A stretch of DNA of 64,000 bases from Solanum dulcamara (GCF_947179165.1 NC_077242.1:46207097-46271096), one strand, 5' to 3'. Positions 1 through 10,232 are shown, numbered from the stretch's first letter. The notes: generated by a model not told the origin, from the sequence alone. Numbers and translations are program-made.

Positions 1-558
1 GTGACACGTGTCACACCCTTAGGCAGCCACCTCAATTATGCAACCAATCCATAATTGCCACGTGGCAGGTGGGGTCCACCCCATGGTGTGTCACCTGCTG
101 CCACGTGTCACTTTCATGTGATTCCATGTGTACCTATCACGTGCTACCATGTGTCAAGTAGGTGAGTCACCTACTTGCTTCAAGTAGGTGCGTCGTTTCC
201 TTATTTCTCTTCCGTGGGTTCGTAATTTCGTCGAACTTTAAGAGCCTATGTATTCCTTGCTACTTAGTCTCAACACGCACTTGAGTAGCTTAAGTACGTA
301 AGACCTCCAAGTTGGTAGTTTACGCGAGTCAATCAAGTGCTATGACTCATTTCTTGGCCTCCAACTCCTTTCGAATTTTTATAACCTTATTTCCAATCTT
401 TCTTATTATGAAGCATTTCATTCTGCTTTCCTTGGAGTTATTTGATAGCATTATAAACTATCCAACTCACATAACGACTTTTGAGAAACTTAAGAGCCTT
501 CCCAGAAACTTGACAAGCTTAAGAAGCATTCTAAGGTACCAAAGTACGGGGTGTAACA
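1..558 (-). repeat. 3' LTR of element 1 (U3 part only)
   Basis: This begins on the minus strand at 558 with TGTTACACCCCG, directly after the polypurine tract, and runs off the window. It is nearly identical to 5281-5838. It holds the promoter-proximal part of the LTR with CACGTG boxes at 5, 59, 102 and 138. Short open frames here, such as the one at 312-596, are chance frames in LTR sequence. Confidence 0.9.
155..177. repeat. 23-bp perfect palindrome in LTR U3
   Basis: Two 11-base arms, CAAGTAGGTGA and its complement, flank a single central base. The centre reads TGAGTCA, a GCN4/AP-1-like bZIP site. The same palindrome is at 5435-5457 in the other LTR. Relatives in elements 2, 3 and 4 keep the AAGTAGGTG / CACCTACTT arms with different spacing. 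Confidence 0.8.
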
Positions 559-573
559 TCCTTCCCCCCTTTA
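559..573 (-). other. Polypurine tract, element 1
   Basis: On the minus strand the sequence TAAAGGGGGGAAGGA ends directly at the TGTTACA start of the 3' LTR. This is the plus-strand primer expected for reverse transcription. Just upstream on the minus strand is the conserved AACATTCGG/CGAATGTT block that also precedes the tract in elements 2, 3, 4 and F. Confidence 0.85.
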
Positions 574-2223
574 GAACATTCGTCTCCGAATGTTAACTAG
601 CCTCATAAGATCTTACAAGTGCTTTAGGCTTCCTCTCTACTGGCTGCCATTCATAGGTCTTGTATTAACTCATATGGTCTATTTAAGAAGGTAGATTAAC
701 TGTAGGCATAGGAAACAAGTGATATTTCTTTTCCATTTCTTTTTCCAGTTCCTTTACCACACATCATATTGCACCCTTTACACGAAGATTTGTAGATGCT
801 TAAAGTAGCCCAAAAGATGCTTTAGCATCACCATACTAGTTTGTACGTAAACCTGTATCATTTCTTACTTACTTCCTCTACTTACCCTTGAGTTTCCTCA
901 TATTCCAGTATAGGAGAGATCTTTCGTCTTTTCCTTGTTTTGCTGCTTGTACACCACAATACTAGTAGTCAGTAACTTTGTTACCAACATCTTACCTTCA
1001 GTCGAGTATAGCCTGGCTATTCCTTACAGTATGTTTAAGTTCTCATCGTAATTCTCTTGTTGTATTCATCCCCTTTGTATGCACCTATTCTTTGATGTCA
1101 TACTATTCAAGTCCTTACTATTAATTCTCCGCACTGTCTCTGGTATCATGGCTTCTATCCATTTATTGCTGGCCTTTAGATCTTATTAACTCGTGCCAGT
1201 ATGGGATGTCACTTGAAGCCACTTCCCCCCTTTAGGGTATACCCATGTCACTATCTGTTGTGTTCTACCTTACTCCCTTATTTCCAATTTTCCAATATGT
1301 ATGATTCTTTTCCAACACATTCGGTATACTGCACCATATCTATGCCTTTCTTTATATCTTCCATACCTTTGGTTACCTAGGTAAGACAACTTAACACAAT
1401 CATGAGGTGCTAATCCAGTCTAATTATGGGTACTTGAGTCACGTAGCAATTTATTTGAAGCCACTTTCTCACAAGGCTTTACATATTTTCATACTATCCT
1501 TATTATATTCACATCATATCCTGTTCGCATTCTACCCCATAGTAAAACACTTCTTAACCTTTTTCACGATTCTTACTGTGGGATACTTACCCTTCTTAGT
1601 TAGTCTTATCCTTAATATATCGTTCTATCCAGAACTACCAGTCTTTCCTAAATCATTTTCCTTTTATTTCAAGGAAAATTTGGGCAGAGCTTCCTCTACA
1701 TTTCTTACTATCTCAATACCTGCATGGAGAAAAATGCCAACAATGCCTCACAGGGGCAATACCCATAAACATACATATATACATATCATATCACAGCATA
1801 TCGTAGCCTTACAGGGCACCCAATATCAACAATAGTATAAACTGATGGACTTACCTCGTATGTCCAACTCGGACTGCACCTGTTTAGACTTTCCATCTAC
1901 TTTTCCTTTCAATTTTCAACTTTACATGTCAACCATAATTCAATACCTTACCTGGCACCTATCATTCGTGCCTTGCTTACCTGCGTGCTGTGTAACTTCC
2001 AATATCGTCAGTAACCTTCTTCTATCGATGTTTTCCTTCTGCTGAAATCACAAGTTAGTATGAGGAATTTTATTCCCCATGACTCGGCTCTATCACACGA
2101 TTGTAGACATTAAAGAAAGGTAACATCCTATATGTCATGTAGCCTCTTGTCTATAGATGTGGTGCACAACACACCGATAAAAAAGACTCTACTAAACACG
2201 GTCTATAGACACTCTACGGACCA
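574..2223 (-). other. Internal region of element 1, no coding capacity seen
   Basis: There are about 1.65 kb between polypurine tract and primer site. I find no gag zinc knuckle, protease, RT or integrase motif in any frame. It aligns by eye with the two ends of element 3's internal region: the part beside the polypurine tract and the leader with CCTCACAGGG repeats (1745-1757, 1806-1817). The middle, which carries 5S-like and pol sequence in elements 2 to 4, is missing. The open frames at 1407-1835 and 1845-2045 show no family signature. Confidence 0.7.
1222..1240 (-). other. Internal polypurine tract, element 1
   Basis: The minus strand reads CCCTAAAGGGGGGAAG, almost a copy of the tract at the LTR but in mid-element and not followed by an LTR start. 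Equivalent tracts are at 7648-7666, 21658-21676 and 63547-63565. It may act as a central polypurine tract; this is inference. Confidence 0.6.
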
Positions 2224-2241
2224 ACTGCTCTGATACCACTT
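2224..2241 (-). other. Primer-binding site (iMet tRNA type), element 1
   Basis: The minus strand reads TGGTATCAGAGCAGTTGG, complementary to the 3' end of plant initiator-Met tRNA, placed two or three bases after the LTR end TCGTGACA. It fixes the orientation of element 1 and the inner edge of its 5' LTR. Confidence 0.85.
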
Positions 2242-3034
2242 TTGTCACGACTCAACCCCATGGGTCGCGACTGGGGTCCGACCTGGACCCTCATTTATGT
2301 AACTATCGACTACAGTCAAACTGGACTATGTATAACGTGATACTGCTCACAAAAACTTCAATGGGTTAAAACTTTTTCATGTTTATATAGCCTCCTAGAT
2401 ATAGGAACAAAATACATGAACCTAGTGGATGATAAAATATTCATACAGGTGTGGCCTTTTTCATTTGCATCATGTCATGGAAGGGAAAGCCAGTCGATAA
2501 GGCTGCCACAACATAATAGCTTTTACAATATATCGCATAGGCATAACCGAAATAAACTCCTAAACAACCCACACACATATATCTATAGACCTCTGAGAAT
2601 AGGAACGACAACATATGATAGGACAGGGCCCCTGTCGTACCCTTGCATAAACAAATATAAATATCGCAGGACTAGTACTCAAAAGCTAGGCTCCGAAACA
2701 GTGAAGTACTTCCAACATAGCTAAGTAGAAATCCTAAGCTGGCAGATCTTCGAAATGAACATCTGTACCTGCGGGCATGAAACGCAGCCCTCCCTCCCCC
2801 CGAAGAAATAGGGGTCAGAATGATATATGTACTGAGTATATAAGCACAACATAACTGAGATAACAACTGAACCGGGGATGCAGGAAACCAAGAATAATAT
2901 TTAATAGGGTACTGTGCCTGCACCTCACAAAATAAAGTCATGTATACCACTATCACATACCGTATCTGGCCCGCTCGGGGACTCGGTGTTACAAACACAT
3001 CATCTATCATGCTAGGTATATATATGCCATTAAC

Positions 3035-3345
3035 ACTCTGGGACGTATAGCCCGATCCCTATATATATAAAGTACATGCCGAGGAATGATGGCCCAGTCC
3101 ATGTATCATATAATAATGCCGAGGAACGACGAGCCGATCCGTATATAGTATAACAATGCCGAGGTACGACGGCCCGATCCATATAATGAATAATAATGCC
3201 GAGGTACGATGACCCGATCCATATAATGCATAATAATGCCGAGTTACGACGGCCCGATCCGTATAATGCATAATCTATCGTGGAACGTACGACCCGATCC
3301 TTACATAGCAAAATGTGCCAAGGTACGTCCGGCCCGATACATATA
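3035..3345. repeat. LTR minisatellite, ~40-bp unit, about 7 copies
   Basis: Copies of a unit beginning ATGCCGAGG(A/T)ACGA, followed by CGGCCCGATCC and an AT-rich half, start near 3075, 3116, 3156, 3196 and 3236, with diverged units on either side. The period is 40-41 bases. It gives rise to repetitive open frames on the minus strand that are not genes. Elements 3 and 4 have different tandem repeats at the corresponding place, and element 2 lacks the region. Confidence 0.85.
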
Positions 3346-5238
3346 TATATTATAATGCATATACGTACATGTAGGACTCAGTAGCATATCAAATATCCCT
3401 CAACCATTATTGTAAAGTATGCCTAAGAACCCCCAGGTTTAGGAGCTTACACATCCAATCACTATTCAGCCTATACAAGGCTTGAGGGTTGTAGTTTAAC
3501 TACTTTAAGGCCCTTAGCATTTAGGAGTGAACTCAAGTCACGAGTTATACTCAGAACTTACAACTGGAACTACCTCTACACTCAAATCATATCTTATTTC
3601 ATTTACATTAAGACGTCCCATAAGAAAGAAGCGATAGGCTCTACATATATTACCTTTTATCATATAGAAGCCTTAAACGGTAATAACTCAACTATTACAG
3701 GAATTCTACCCTCAAGAGGTGGATAAGAATTATAAATTATACTCGGAACTTCACGAATGGAGTTATTCCCATGCTTCATATGTATAAACCATTCAAAACT
3801 TATATGTAATACATGCCAAAAGAAGGAGGAATAGTTTTACATATACTACTTTTCAGCATATAGAAGACTTATAAGTCCATAACTCAACTATCGCAGGAGT
3901 TCTAATATCTAGAAGTGAATAAGATTGATGAACCATACTCGGGGTTTTATGAATGGAATTATTCTCTCATTACATACACAATTCACTTAAGACTAAGACA
4001 TGCCAAAAGAAAAGAAGATAAGCTTTACATACTTATGCCGAAAATATGCCAAAAGAAAGCTTCACATACCTTGTCTGAATTATTCCTTATTCTGCTTGCC
4101 TCGCCGTCGTTTGAACCTATTCAACATAAAAGTAGTATGAATATCAACCCCTTTTACTTTCCAACACCCTAGGTTACATCTTAGTATTAATGGAATCTAT
4201 TTCCTTAATCGTTTTCCCGACTAGTTCTGTTATTCGCTAAGGCGTCGACAAAAATTGGGCAGCACCTCTCCTATAATGTGCCCTATCCAAATTTCCAATT
4301 AGGTCCCTAAGACCTACAACCAACCAACAACAACAATCTGTAGCAATTCACACCAACAATATACACCATAAACTCCAAACGACTTATTCAAAAATACGGT
4401 AGCACAATAGGGCGTCTAGCATTTATTTTGTAACGCCTTTCATTATATGCAACGAGGGGTCGTGTGGATTCAATCAGCAGCATCCTAACCCACATTAGAA
4501 CATATTTAGGCCCTGCAACAACACATCACACTCCTGCAGCAGCACCTTACACGAACAACACTATTCTTTGACGACAATTTAACTATAGCGATTCCAATTT
4601 AGTTTATTTCGAACATCGAGCATTTCTACGACATTCTTAAACTTCCAGCAGCATACAAGGGGTGTAATACACCATATAACAACACCATAAACTCCAAATT
4701 GAAAGGAAAGGCCTTACCTTACGTTAAACTTGTCAAACTCGCCAAAACTATCCAAAACATGAAATCTGGACAACCCACTGTCTTATATTGTCGCTTAGCT
4801 TCGGAGGGGTAATTGAGGAAATCAGGATTTGTGGCCTCAATGAAAGTTATAGACATGTGTATCAAGATCGCAAAAAATTTTGAATTACCCCTATTTCAAA
4901 TTTGTATGAAAATATATGACCAAAATACTCACAGCCATCCGTGTAGGATTTCCAAAGCAAAATCTGGGTAGCACCTCCCCCATAATTCATCACCCTTTTT
5001 CGAACAGAGAAAAGCAAAACTGGGTTGTAGAGTCTAAATGAAAGTTGTATCCCTATGAAATATATTTCCAAAACATCTTGAATCACTCAAAAATAAGCCT
5101 TAAACAAGGAGTTATACTCGTATTACTAACTTGGTGTTTCTCCAAACCATGGCTGCCTTTGCTTTCTTCTCCACGTTTTTCTCTGTATTTTTGTTCAAGT
5201 GTTTGGCTAAAAATGACTTAATAGTCATCCATACATAG

Positions 5239-5423
5239 ATATATATCTTTTTGGAGAGTGACACATGTCATCCCCTAAGGGTGACACGTGTCACACCCTT
5301 AGGCAGCCACCTCAATTATGCAACCAATCCATGGTTGCCACGTGGTAGGTGGGGTCCACCCCATGGTGTGTCACCTGCTGCCACGTGTCACTTTCATATG
5401 ATGCCATGTGTACCTATCACGTG
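5239..5423 (-). promoter_or_regulatory. Predicted LTR promoter: TATA box and four CACGTG boxes
   Basis: On the minus strand, CACGTG hexamers at 5418, 5382, 5339 and 5285 lie upstream of a TATA-like GATATATATC at 5239-5248. Several are in the context ACGTGTC or ACGTGGC, the ABA-response-element core; CACGTG is the plant G-box bound by bHLH and bZIP factors. The same order is seen in elements 3 and 4. The start site is not visible and is inferred to be some 25-35 bases beyond the TATA box. Confidence 0.55.
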
Positions 5424-5434
5424 CTGCCATGTGT

Positions 5435-5457
5435 CAAGTAGGTGAGTCACCTACTTG
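5435..5457. repeat. 23-bp palindrome, second LTR copy
   Basis: Identical copy of the palindrome at 155-177, centred on TGAGTCA, on the distal side of the CACGTG cluster. Confidence 0.8.
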
Positions 5458-5850
5458 CTTCAAGTAGGTGCATCATTTCCTTATTTCTCTTTCGTGGATT
5501 CATAATTTCGTCGCACTTTAAGAGCCTATGTATTCCTTGATACTTAGTCTCAACACTCACTCGAGTAGCATAAGTACATAAGACCTCAAATTTGGTAGTT
5601 TATACGAGTCAATCGAGTGCTACGACTCATTTCTCGGCCTCCAACTCCTTTCGATTTTTTATAACCTTATTTCCAATCTTCCTTATTATGAAGCATTTCA
5701 TTCTCCTTTCCTTGGAGTTATTTGATAGAATTATAAACTATCCGACTCACATAACGACTTTTGAGAAACTTAAGAGCCTTACCAGAAACTTGAGAAGCTT
5801 AAGAAGCATTCTAAGGTACCAAAGTACGGGGTGTAACAGTTGTGACAGAA

Positions 5851-5868
5851 ATGGTATCAGAGCAGTTC
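5851..5868 (+). other. Primer-binding site (iMet tRNA type), element 2
   Basis: ATGGTATCAGAGCAGTTC follows the LTR stub GTTGTGACA by three bases. The leader after it matches that of elements 1 and 3, including the GTGTTG(T/C)GC(A/G)CCACATCTATA block at about 5918-5938. It is not a tRNA gene. Confidence 0.85.
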
Positions 5869-6276
5869 GTCTTTGGATTATCTACAGACCGTATCTAGTA
5901 GAGTCTTGATTATTAATGTGTTGCGCGCCACATCTATAAACAGGAAGCTACAGGACATTTAGGATGTTACCTTTCTTTTATATCTGAAATTGTGCTATAG
6001 ATTCAAGTAATAATAAAATTCCTTATACTAACCTTGGATCTTAACAGAAGGACTACACCAACAGAAGGAAGTAATTGACGACATGGGAAGTTACGAAGCA
6101 CGCAAGTAAGTAAAGTAAAGGCACAAAAGATATCTGTTGTGTAAGATATTGACATATGATTGAAATGTAAAGTCGAAAACTGAAGGGAAAAGTAGATGAG
6201 AAAATGCAACAGATGCAGGTTGAAGTTGGACATACGAGGTAAGTACAGTATTTTTATATTATTATTGACATTGAAA

Positions 6277-6364
6277 GCCATGTGTGGCTGTAATATAAGA
6301 TGATATTGAAAGCCCTGTGCGGCTATGATATGATACGAATATATATGTGTTGGCCCTGTGAGGC
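6277..6364 (+). repeat. Leader hairpin repeats GCCCTGTGNGGC
   Basis: GCCATGTGTGGC (6277), GCCCTGTGCGGC (6312) and GCCCTGTGAGGC (6353) are spaced 35 and 41 bases apart. Each can form a tiny GCC/GGC stem. Homologous repeats lie in the leaders of element 1 (1745, 1806) and element 3 (23139, 23185, 23229). Position in the leader suggests a role in RNA packaging or dimerisation; this is inference. Confidence 0.5.
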
Positions 6365-7647
6365 ATTGTTGGTATTTTCTGCGTATAGGTTCGGAATAAG
6401 TAAGAAATATAGAGGAAACTCTGCCAAAATTTTCCCAGAATAAGAAAAAGGGGATAAAACATAGCTTTATAACATGTCTTGGAAATTGATACCGAGTACC
6501 CATATTATGCCAAATTAAAGTTGTAAGAGGTACTCTTTATATCGTCAATAAGGGATACCCTTTTTACTCGGGGAAGTTATTACGGAGAAACAAAAGTCTG
6601 TCTGAGCAGTATAGTTCAGACCACAGTATCTCTAGCCATAATTATGCTGTAGAAAAAAAGAGAAGCTCAGGTTGAAAGGTAAGATGTCCAGTAATTGAGC
6701 TTCACTCATTTTGAAAGTACCAAGCCCCCAACTCCTAATTGTAAATTAGATAAGTTGTTCATAACTCGAGGATAAACCCAGAAGGAGACCAGGTAGGTCA
6801 AGTATTAAAAGAAGTATTGTGATGTTTAAGTGATTCTAGTTTCTTCAAACAATGGTTGGAAAATGGTTTACTTTAATAGTTTATAGTCCTCCACCGACTA
6901 GTTGGGGAAAGAGCTTCGAATAGAAGCACCACAAAGAGATGTTAGGAACTGAATATGAGTACGAACAAAAAGGGGGATATATAAGTATGAATTGAATGGG
7001 GTGATAAAATTATACAGGGATAAAGTAGGACCACTAGTAAGGTGCACTTAGTATACGTTGACTAAGTTAAAAGCCTGCGTTGAGTACGCAGTAAAAGCAT
7101 GGAGCTTAAGATACAAAGAAATGACGTGTGTACACAATGTCGCCCCAAAAATAGTGGAACCCTTAAGGGATAAGGATGGAAAACTTAAGGAATAATTTGT
7201 GTAATCTACATTCACCCCAAGGAATAAAAGGCGTAGCTTCCATTCATCTCAAGAAATAAAGGATATAGGTTGGGAAAGCCACTACTCAAAGAGAACATGG
7301 GACAATGAATGCCGGAATACAAATGTTGCCTAGTTAAAAGAAAATTTAGAACGGCTACAAGTGTATATTAATTTTTTATAAAGACAAGTAGAATGTGGCC
7401 TCGGACGAGTTGTTCCATGGGTCCTATTACTCAAGTACAGATTAATAGATGAGGTGTCGCACTATGTATGAAAAGGGTTCTCGACGCTTCGTAATTTAGC
7501 CAAGGTTCTGTACCTGGATAATCAGGTTGGCAAAAAATATAATGCAGAAAGATGGGGATATGATACAGTACCAAGTACATTGGGGAAGGAGATTGGGCGA
7601 AATTGAGACTGGACATAGAGCAAGGTATAAGCGGATAAAGGTATAAG

Positions 7648-7666
7648 TACCCTCTAAAGGGGGGGA
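7648..7666 (+). other. Internal polypurine tract, element 2
   Basis: TACCCTCTAAAGGGGGGG followed by AAG lies about 2.6 kb before the 3' LTR. Element 4 has the same sequence context (GTACCCTCTAAAG) at about the same distance from its LTR. No LTR start follows it. Confidence 0.6.
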
Positions 7667-8629
7667 AGCAAGCTACAAAACTACAAATGGTAAGATAGAG
7701 GCAATTGATGTGGCAACATGTTTGAGACGGATGCTTAAACTTCAATAAGATCCTTTGTTGAACCAAGTTAGAAGGATTTAGAAGTCGTTAATAATTGGAT
7801 AGAAGTTAGAATGCTATGCAGGATAATGTTAAGAAGTTCCAGTGAGACCTGGAATAACATAACGCTAGAATGTGGGTACGTTTAAAAGCAAAAGAATATA
7901 GCAATGAAAGGATATCGAATAACTCAAGGGACACTACAAAAGATAATGATAGCACGCTAGACCAAAAGACAAAATGTTAGCTATAGAGTTGGTCGCAAAT
8001 GATGTTACGATAGATGTATAACCAAGGAAAAAAGAATAGAAAGCCTCCTGTGGTAGGAAATAAGAAGAACACAGAGTGAATAGTGGAAAAGAAAGAAGTG
8101 CGACAAGGTGAGACCTAGCGAGACGACGCTAGGATATTTCTCAGGTTAAGTTGAGCATCTTCTCACAGTTTCATAAAGGTAAAGGAAGACACGAGATAAT
8201 AATAATAAAGTGTTACCATCTGGGGTAAGGAAAGTGTAAAATGGTTTAAGTAAGACGGGCAGAACTAGTTGGGTACTACAGGATGGCGAGCTCATATGCT
8301 AAACTTCTTTGGGACTATACCAACTGAGGATAGATGGAACTCAAAGTGGCTCTAAAGGTCACTATATGAATGAACTTTAGTTCTACTCAGTAGCCCACCC
8401 TAATGAATGGGTGCATACAAAAAGGGGTGAATACAATAGGAGAAGTTAAATCAAAGTGATCAAAAAAAGGGGGACATGGTCATAGTGGAACTAAAGGTCT
8501 ACCTCGATACTGGTTGCAAGATAATAAAGGAAAGGATAAGGCAAAACATAAAGACTCGTGAGACAACGCTGAGGTAAATCTGGAGCTAAGTTGAGTGCCC
8601 TGCACATTATTGCAAGGATTACAATAAAA

Positions 8630-8746
8630 CGCGATACGAATAGTTTCCAGAGAGGTCACCCATCCTAATATTACTCTCTCCCAAGCACGCTTAACTTCTA
8701 AATTCTGGAAAAATTTAGTGCAATAGAGCGGGTGTGGTCGCGCGAG
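8630..8746 (-). pseudogene. 5S rRNA-like segment in element 2 (antisense to the element)
   Basis: Read on the minus strand, from 8746 to 8630, this aligns along about 117 bases with plant 5S rRNA. The internal control region is best kept: AGTTAAGCGTGCTTGGG, GAGAGTAATATTAGG, then GGATGGGTGACCTC. The first 45 bases of the 5S sequence are much more diverged. The flanks (GCACTCAACTTAGCTCC on one side) match those of the segment at 62861-62979 in element 4, so the two are inherited copies. Divergence makes it a pseudogene of 5S; RNA polymerase III use is possible but not shown. An open frame through it (8480-8782) is not a protein gene. Confidence 0.85.
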
Positions 8747-9229
8747 ATGGAAGAATCTGAATTGGTGGCGGAGAAATGACATGAAATTATGTACCTGGAG
8801 TACTATAAGTTACATTGAGTGTATTGTAAAAAGGACTTAAGCAAGACAAGAAGGATTAGCTAATTTCTAACCGATGACGCACTCGAATGCCGCAGTTCTT
8901 CAACATAGTACCAGTTAATGAGAGGCAAACCACAGAATGGCTATATGGGCCAATGGATGAAGGAATTTCTACACCACTTGGCAGTCAACTCTGAGAGAGA
9001 AAAAGCAAAACCCAAAAGGTAAGCATACCAGTTGATGTAATTTATGGAAGATAGGAAGTAATACACGAGGTCAAAAATTCCACAATATGACCATGGCTAC
9101 AAGACTCACTTCGCACTCAGTCGACATATGACTTTGGAGGGAATGTTACCTAGGGATTAATGATATTAGCCCATGCTTCTTCAATCAAAGGCTACCTACT
9201 CAACTGAGAAGGTGTAAAATTATAGGGTA
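8747..9229 (+). other. Non-coding internal segment between 5S-like part and integrase remnant
   Basis: No gene is supported. By eye it matches the reverse complement of about 62400-62860 in element 4, so it belongs to the element family and is not a separate insertion. Confidence 0.55.
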
Positions 9230-10090
9230 AAAGAGTGGTAGGACCTTACGGAGTCCCCATAACTATTATCCCAGACAAAGGAGCCCAAGTTATAGCTAAC
9301 TACCAAGAATCAGTCTGCAAAGCAACTGGAAGACACATAAGTCTTCGTACTCTACTCTACCTCCAACCTGATGAACAGGCTAAAGCATATAATTTAAATG
9401 CTAGAAGATATGTCATGAGCTGGTGTTATTAACTTCAGAGATAGCTGGGATGATTATCTATCACTTATCAAGTTGCCTATAATAATAACTACTACTCCAG
9501 TATCCCAATGGCCTCGTACAAGGCTGGTAGAGCAAGACGTGTAAGTCTCCTATTGGATAGGTCAATGTTAGAAAGACTAAGCTAAAAGTCCCCGACATGA
9601 TTGAGCAAGCTAAGGATTAGCAGCCTAGAGTCGAAAAAAATGATATACAGATAGTCGACACCGACAGTCAGAATACAAATTGATTATTAGGTATTCGTAA
9701 TAGGGTCACCCAGGAAGGGAGTAATAAGATTCGGCGAGAAAAGGAAACTTAGCCAAAAATATATTATACTGTATCAAGTTGCTCGTAAGGTGGGCAAAGT
9801 GGCCGATAAGTTGAGCTTACCACCTTATTTGGAATCTACGCCCAGTCTATCATATAGGGATGCTTCGCAAGGGTACTGACGAGTCACCTAGGGTGTGTTC
9901 CATAGATGATGTCCAGGAAATGGAATCCCTGGAGGAACAACCTATCGCCATCTTAGATCGACAAACTGGAAAATTGTAGACTAAAGATGTGCCTTCCGTC
10001 AAGATACCATGGCAAAACCAAAACCAGAAAAGGGGATGACTTGAGAAATTGAAGAAGACATAAAACACAAGTATTCATACCCATTCCCGA
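9230..10090 (+). pseudogene. Integrase core and C-terminal pol remnant, element 2
   Basis: This is the tail of a Ty3/gypsy pol gene. The frame at 9235 reads GPYGVPITIIPDKGAQV, matching the block around the second catalytic Asp of the integrase core (consensus GVPxSIIxDRGxQF), then PDEQAKA for the TDGQAER block. A frame after that keeps SWDDYL, next to the E-containing helix. At 9690-10060 pieces of the integrase C-terminal barrel and the terminal VKxxWxN...YP block follow. Stops and frameshifts separate all parts. The N-terminal zinc finger, first Asp, RT, RNase H and protease are absent. It resembles the remnant of element 4 most closely. Confidence 0.8.
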
Positions 10091-10232
10091 TGTCTACAGG
10101 TAACCCCAACTCCTGAAACTCATATATTAATTACTTGGATGAAGATATGTGTGATCGCAATAGAAAACAATCTCCCTACAATCAATATAAGGTCTTGAGG
10201 GAAGTTTTATTTAACATTTGGGGACAAATATT

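Larger units (their letters stand above)
1..5838 (-). mobile_element. Element 1: non-autonomous gypsy-like LTR element, partial
   Basis: Read on the minus strand: 5' LTR (5838 to 2243), primer-binding site, a 1.7 kb internal region with no recognisable gag or pol, a polypurine tract, then a 3' LTR that leaves the window at base 1. The two LTR parts are collinear with a constant offset of 5280 bases; for example, all four CACGTG boxes keep the same spacing. The LTR is twice as long as the internal region. It sits 9 bases upstream of the LTR/primer-site junction of element 2, so it probably inserted into that LTR. The right flank is GTTGT (5839-5843); the matching left flank is outside the window. 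Confidence 0.85.
2243..5838 (-). repeat. 5' LTR of element 1 (3596 bp)
   Basis: On the minus strand it starts TGTTACACCCCG at 5838 and ends TCGTGACA at 2243, with the TG...CA termini of LTRs. From the U3 side it holds a CACGTG-rich promoter, a TATA box, then long low-complexity sequence and the minisatellite at 3035-3345. The block CATCTGTACCTGCGGGCATGAAACG (split here as CATCTGTACC and GGCATGAAACG, about 2760-2785) recurs in the LTRs of elements 2, 3, 4 and F. No real gene lies inside. Confidence 0.85.
5869..8629 (+). other. Leader and non-coding internal region, element 2
   Basis: I see no supported gene. The leader holds three GCC...GGC repeats (6277-6364). The middle is A-rich on the plus strand and contains the internal polypurine tract at 7648. 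Near 8100-8160 a block (GAGACGACGCT, then GTTAAGTTGAGCATC) resembles the block at about 8560-8600 beside the 5S-like segment, which suggests a local duplication. Element 4 lacks the bases between these blocks. Long open frames here are on the strand opposite to the element and have no family motif. Confidence 0.6.

Noticed and set aside
1407..1835. 142-codon plus frame in element 1 as an accessory gene
   Set aside because: It is antisense to the element and ends in the leader repeats. The homologous stretches in elements 2 and 3 are not open, so conservation is lacking.
3030..3311. Repetitive minus-strand open frames that could suggest a repeat protein
   Set aside because: They are translations of the 40-base LTR minisatellite in two frames; there is no start context or conservation, and the unit is not a multiple of three.
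3035..3345. Possible CRISPR array (40-base period)
   Set aside because: Units are contiguous tandem copies without unique spacers, in plant LTR sequence.
5851..5868. tRNA gene at the TGGTATCAGAGC matches
   Set aside because: Only the 3' end of the tRNA complement is present, next to an LTR end; it is a primer-binding site. The same holds at 2224, 23641, 39628 and 47184.
8480..8782. 100-codon minus-strand open frame through the 5S-like segment in element 2
   Set aside because: Its conceptual protein is a translation of 5S rRNA-like sequence; a similar frame occurs at 62938-63222. No protein family fits.
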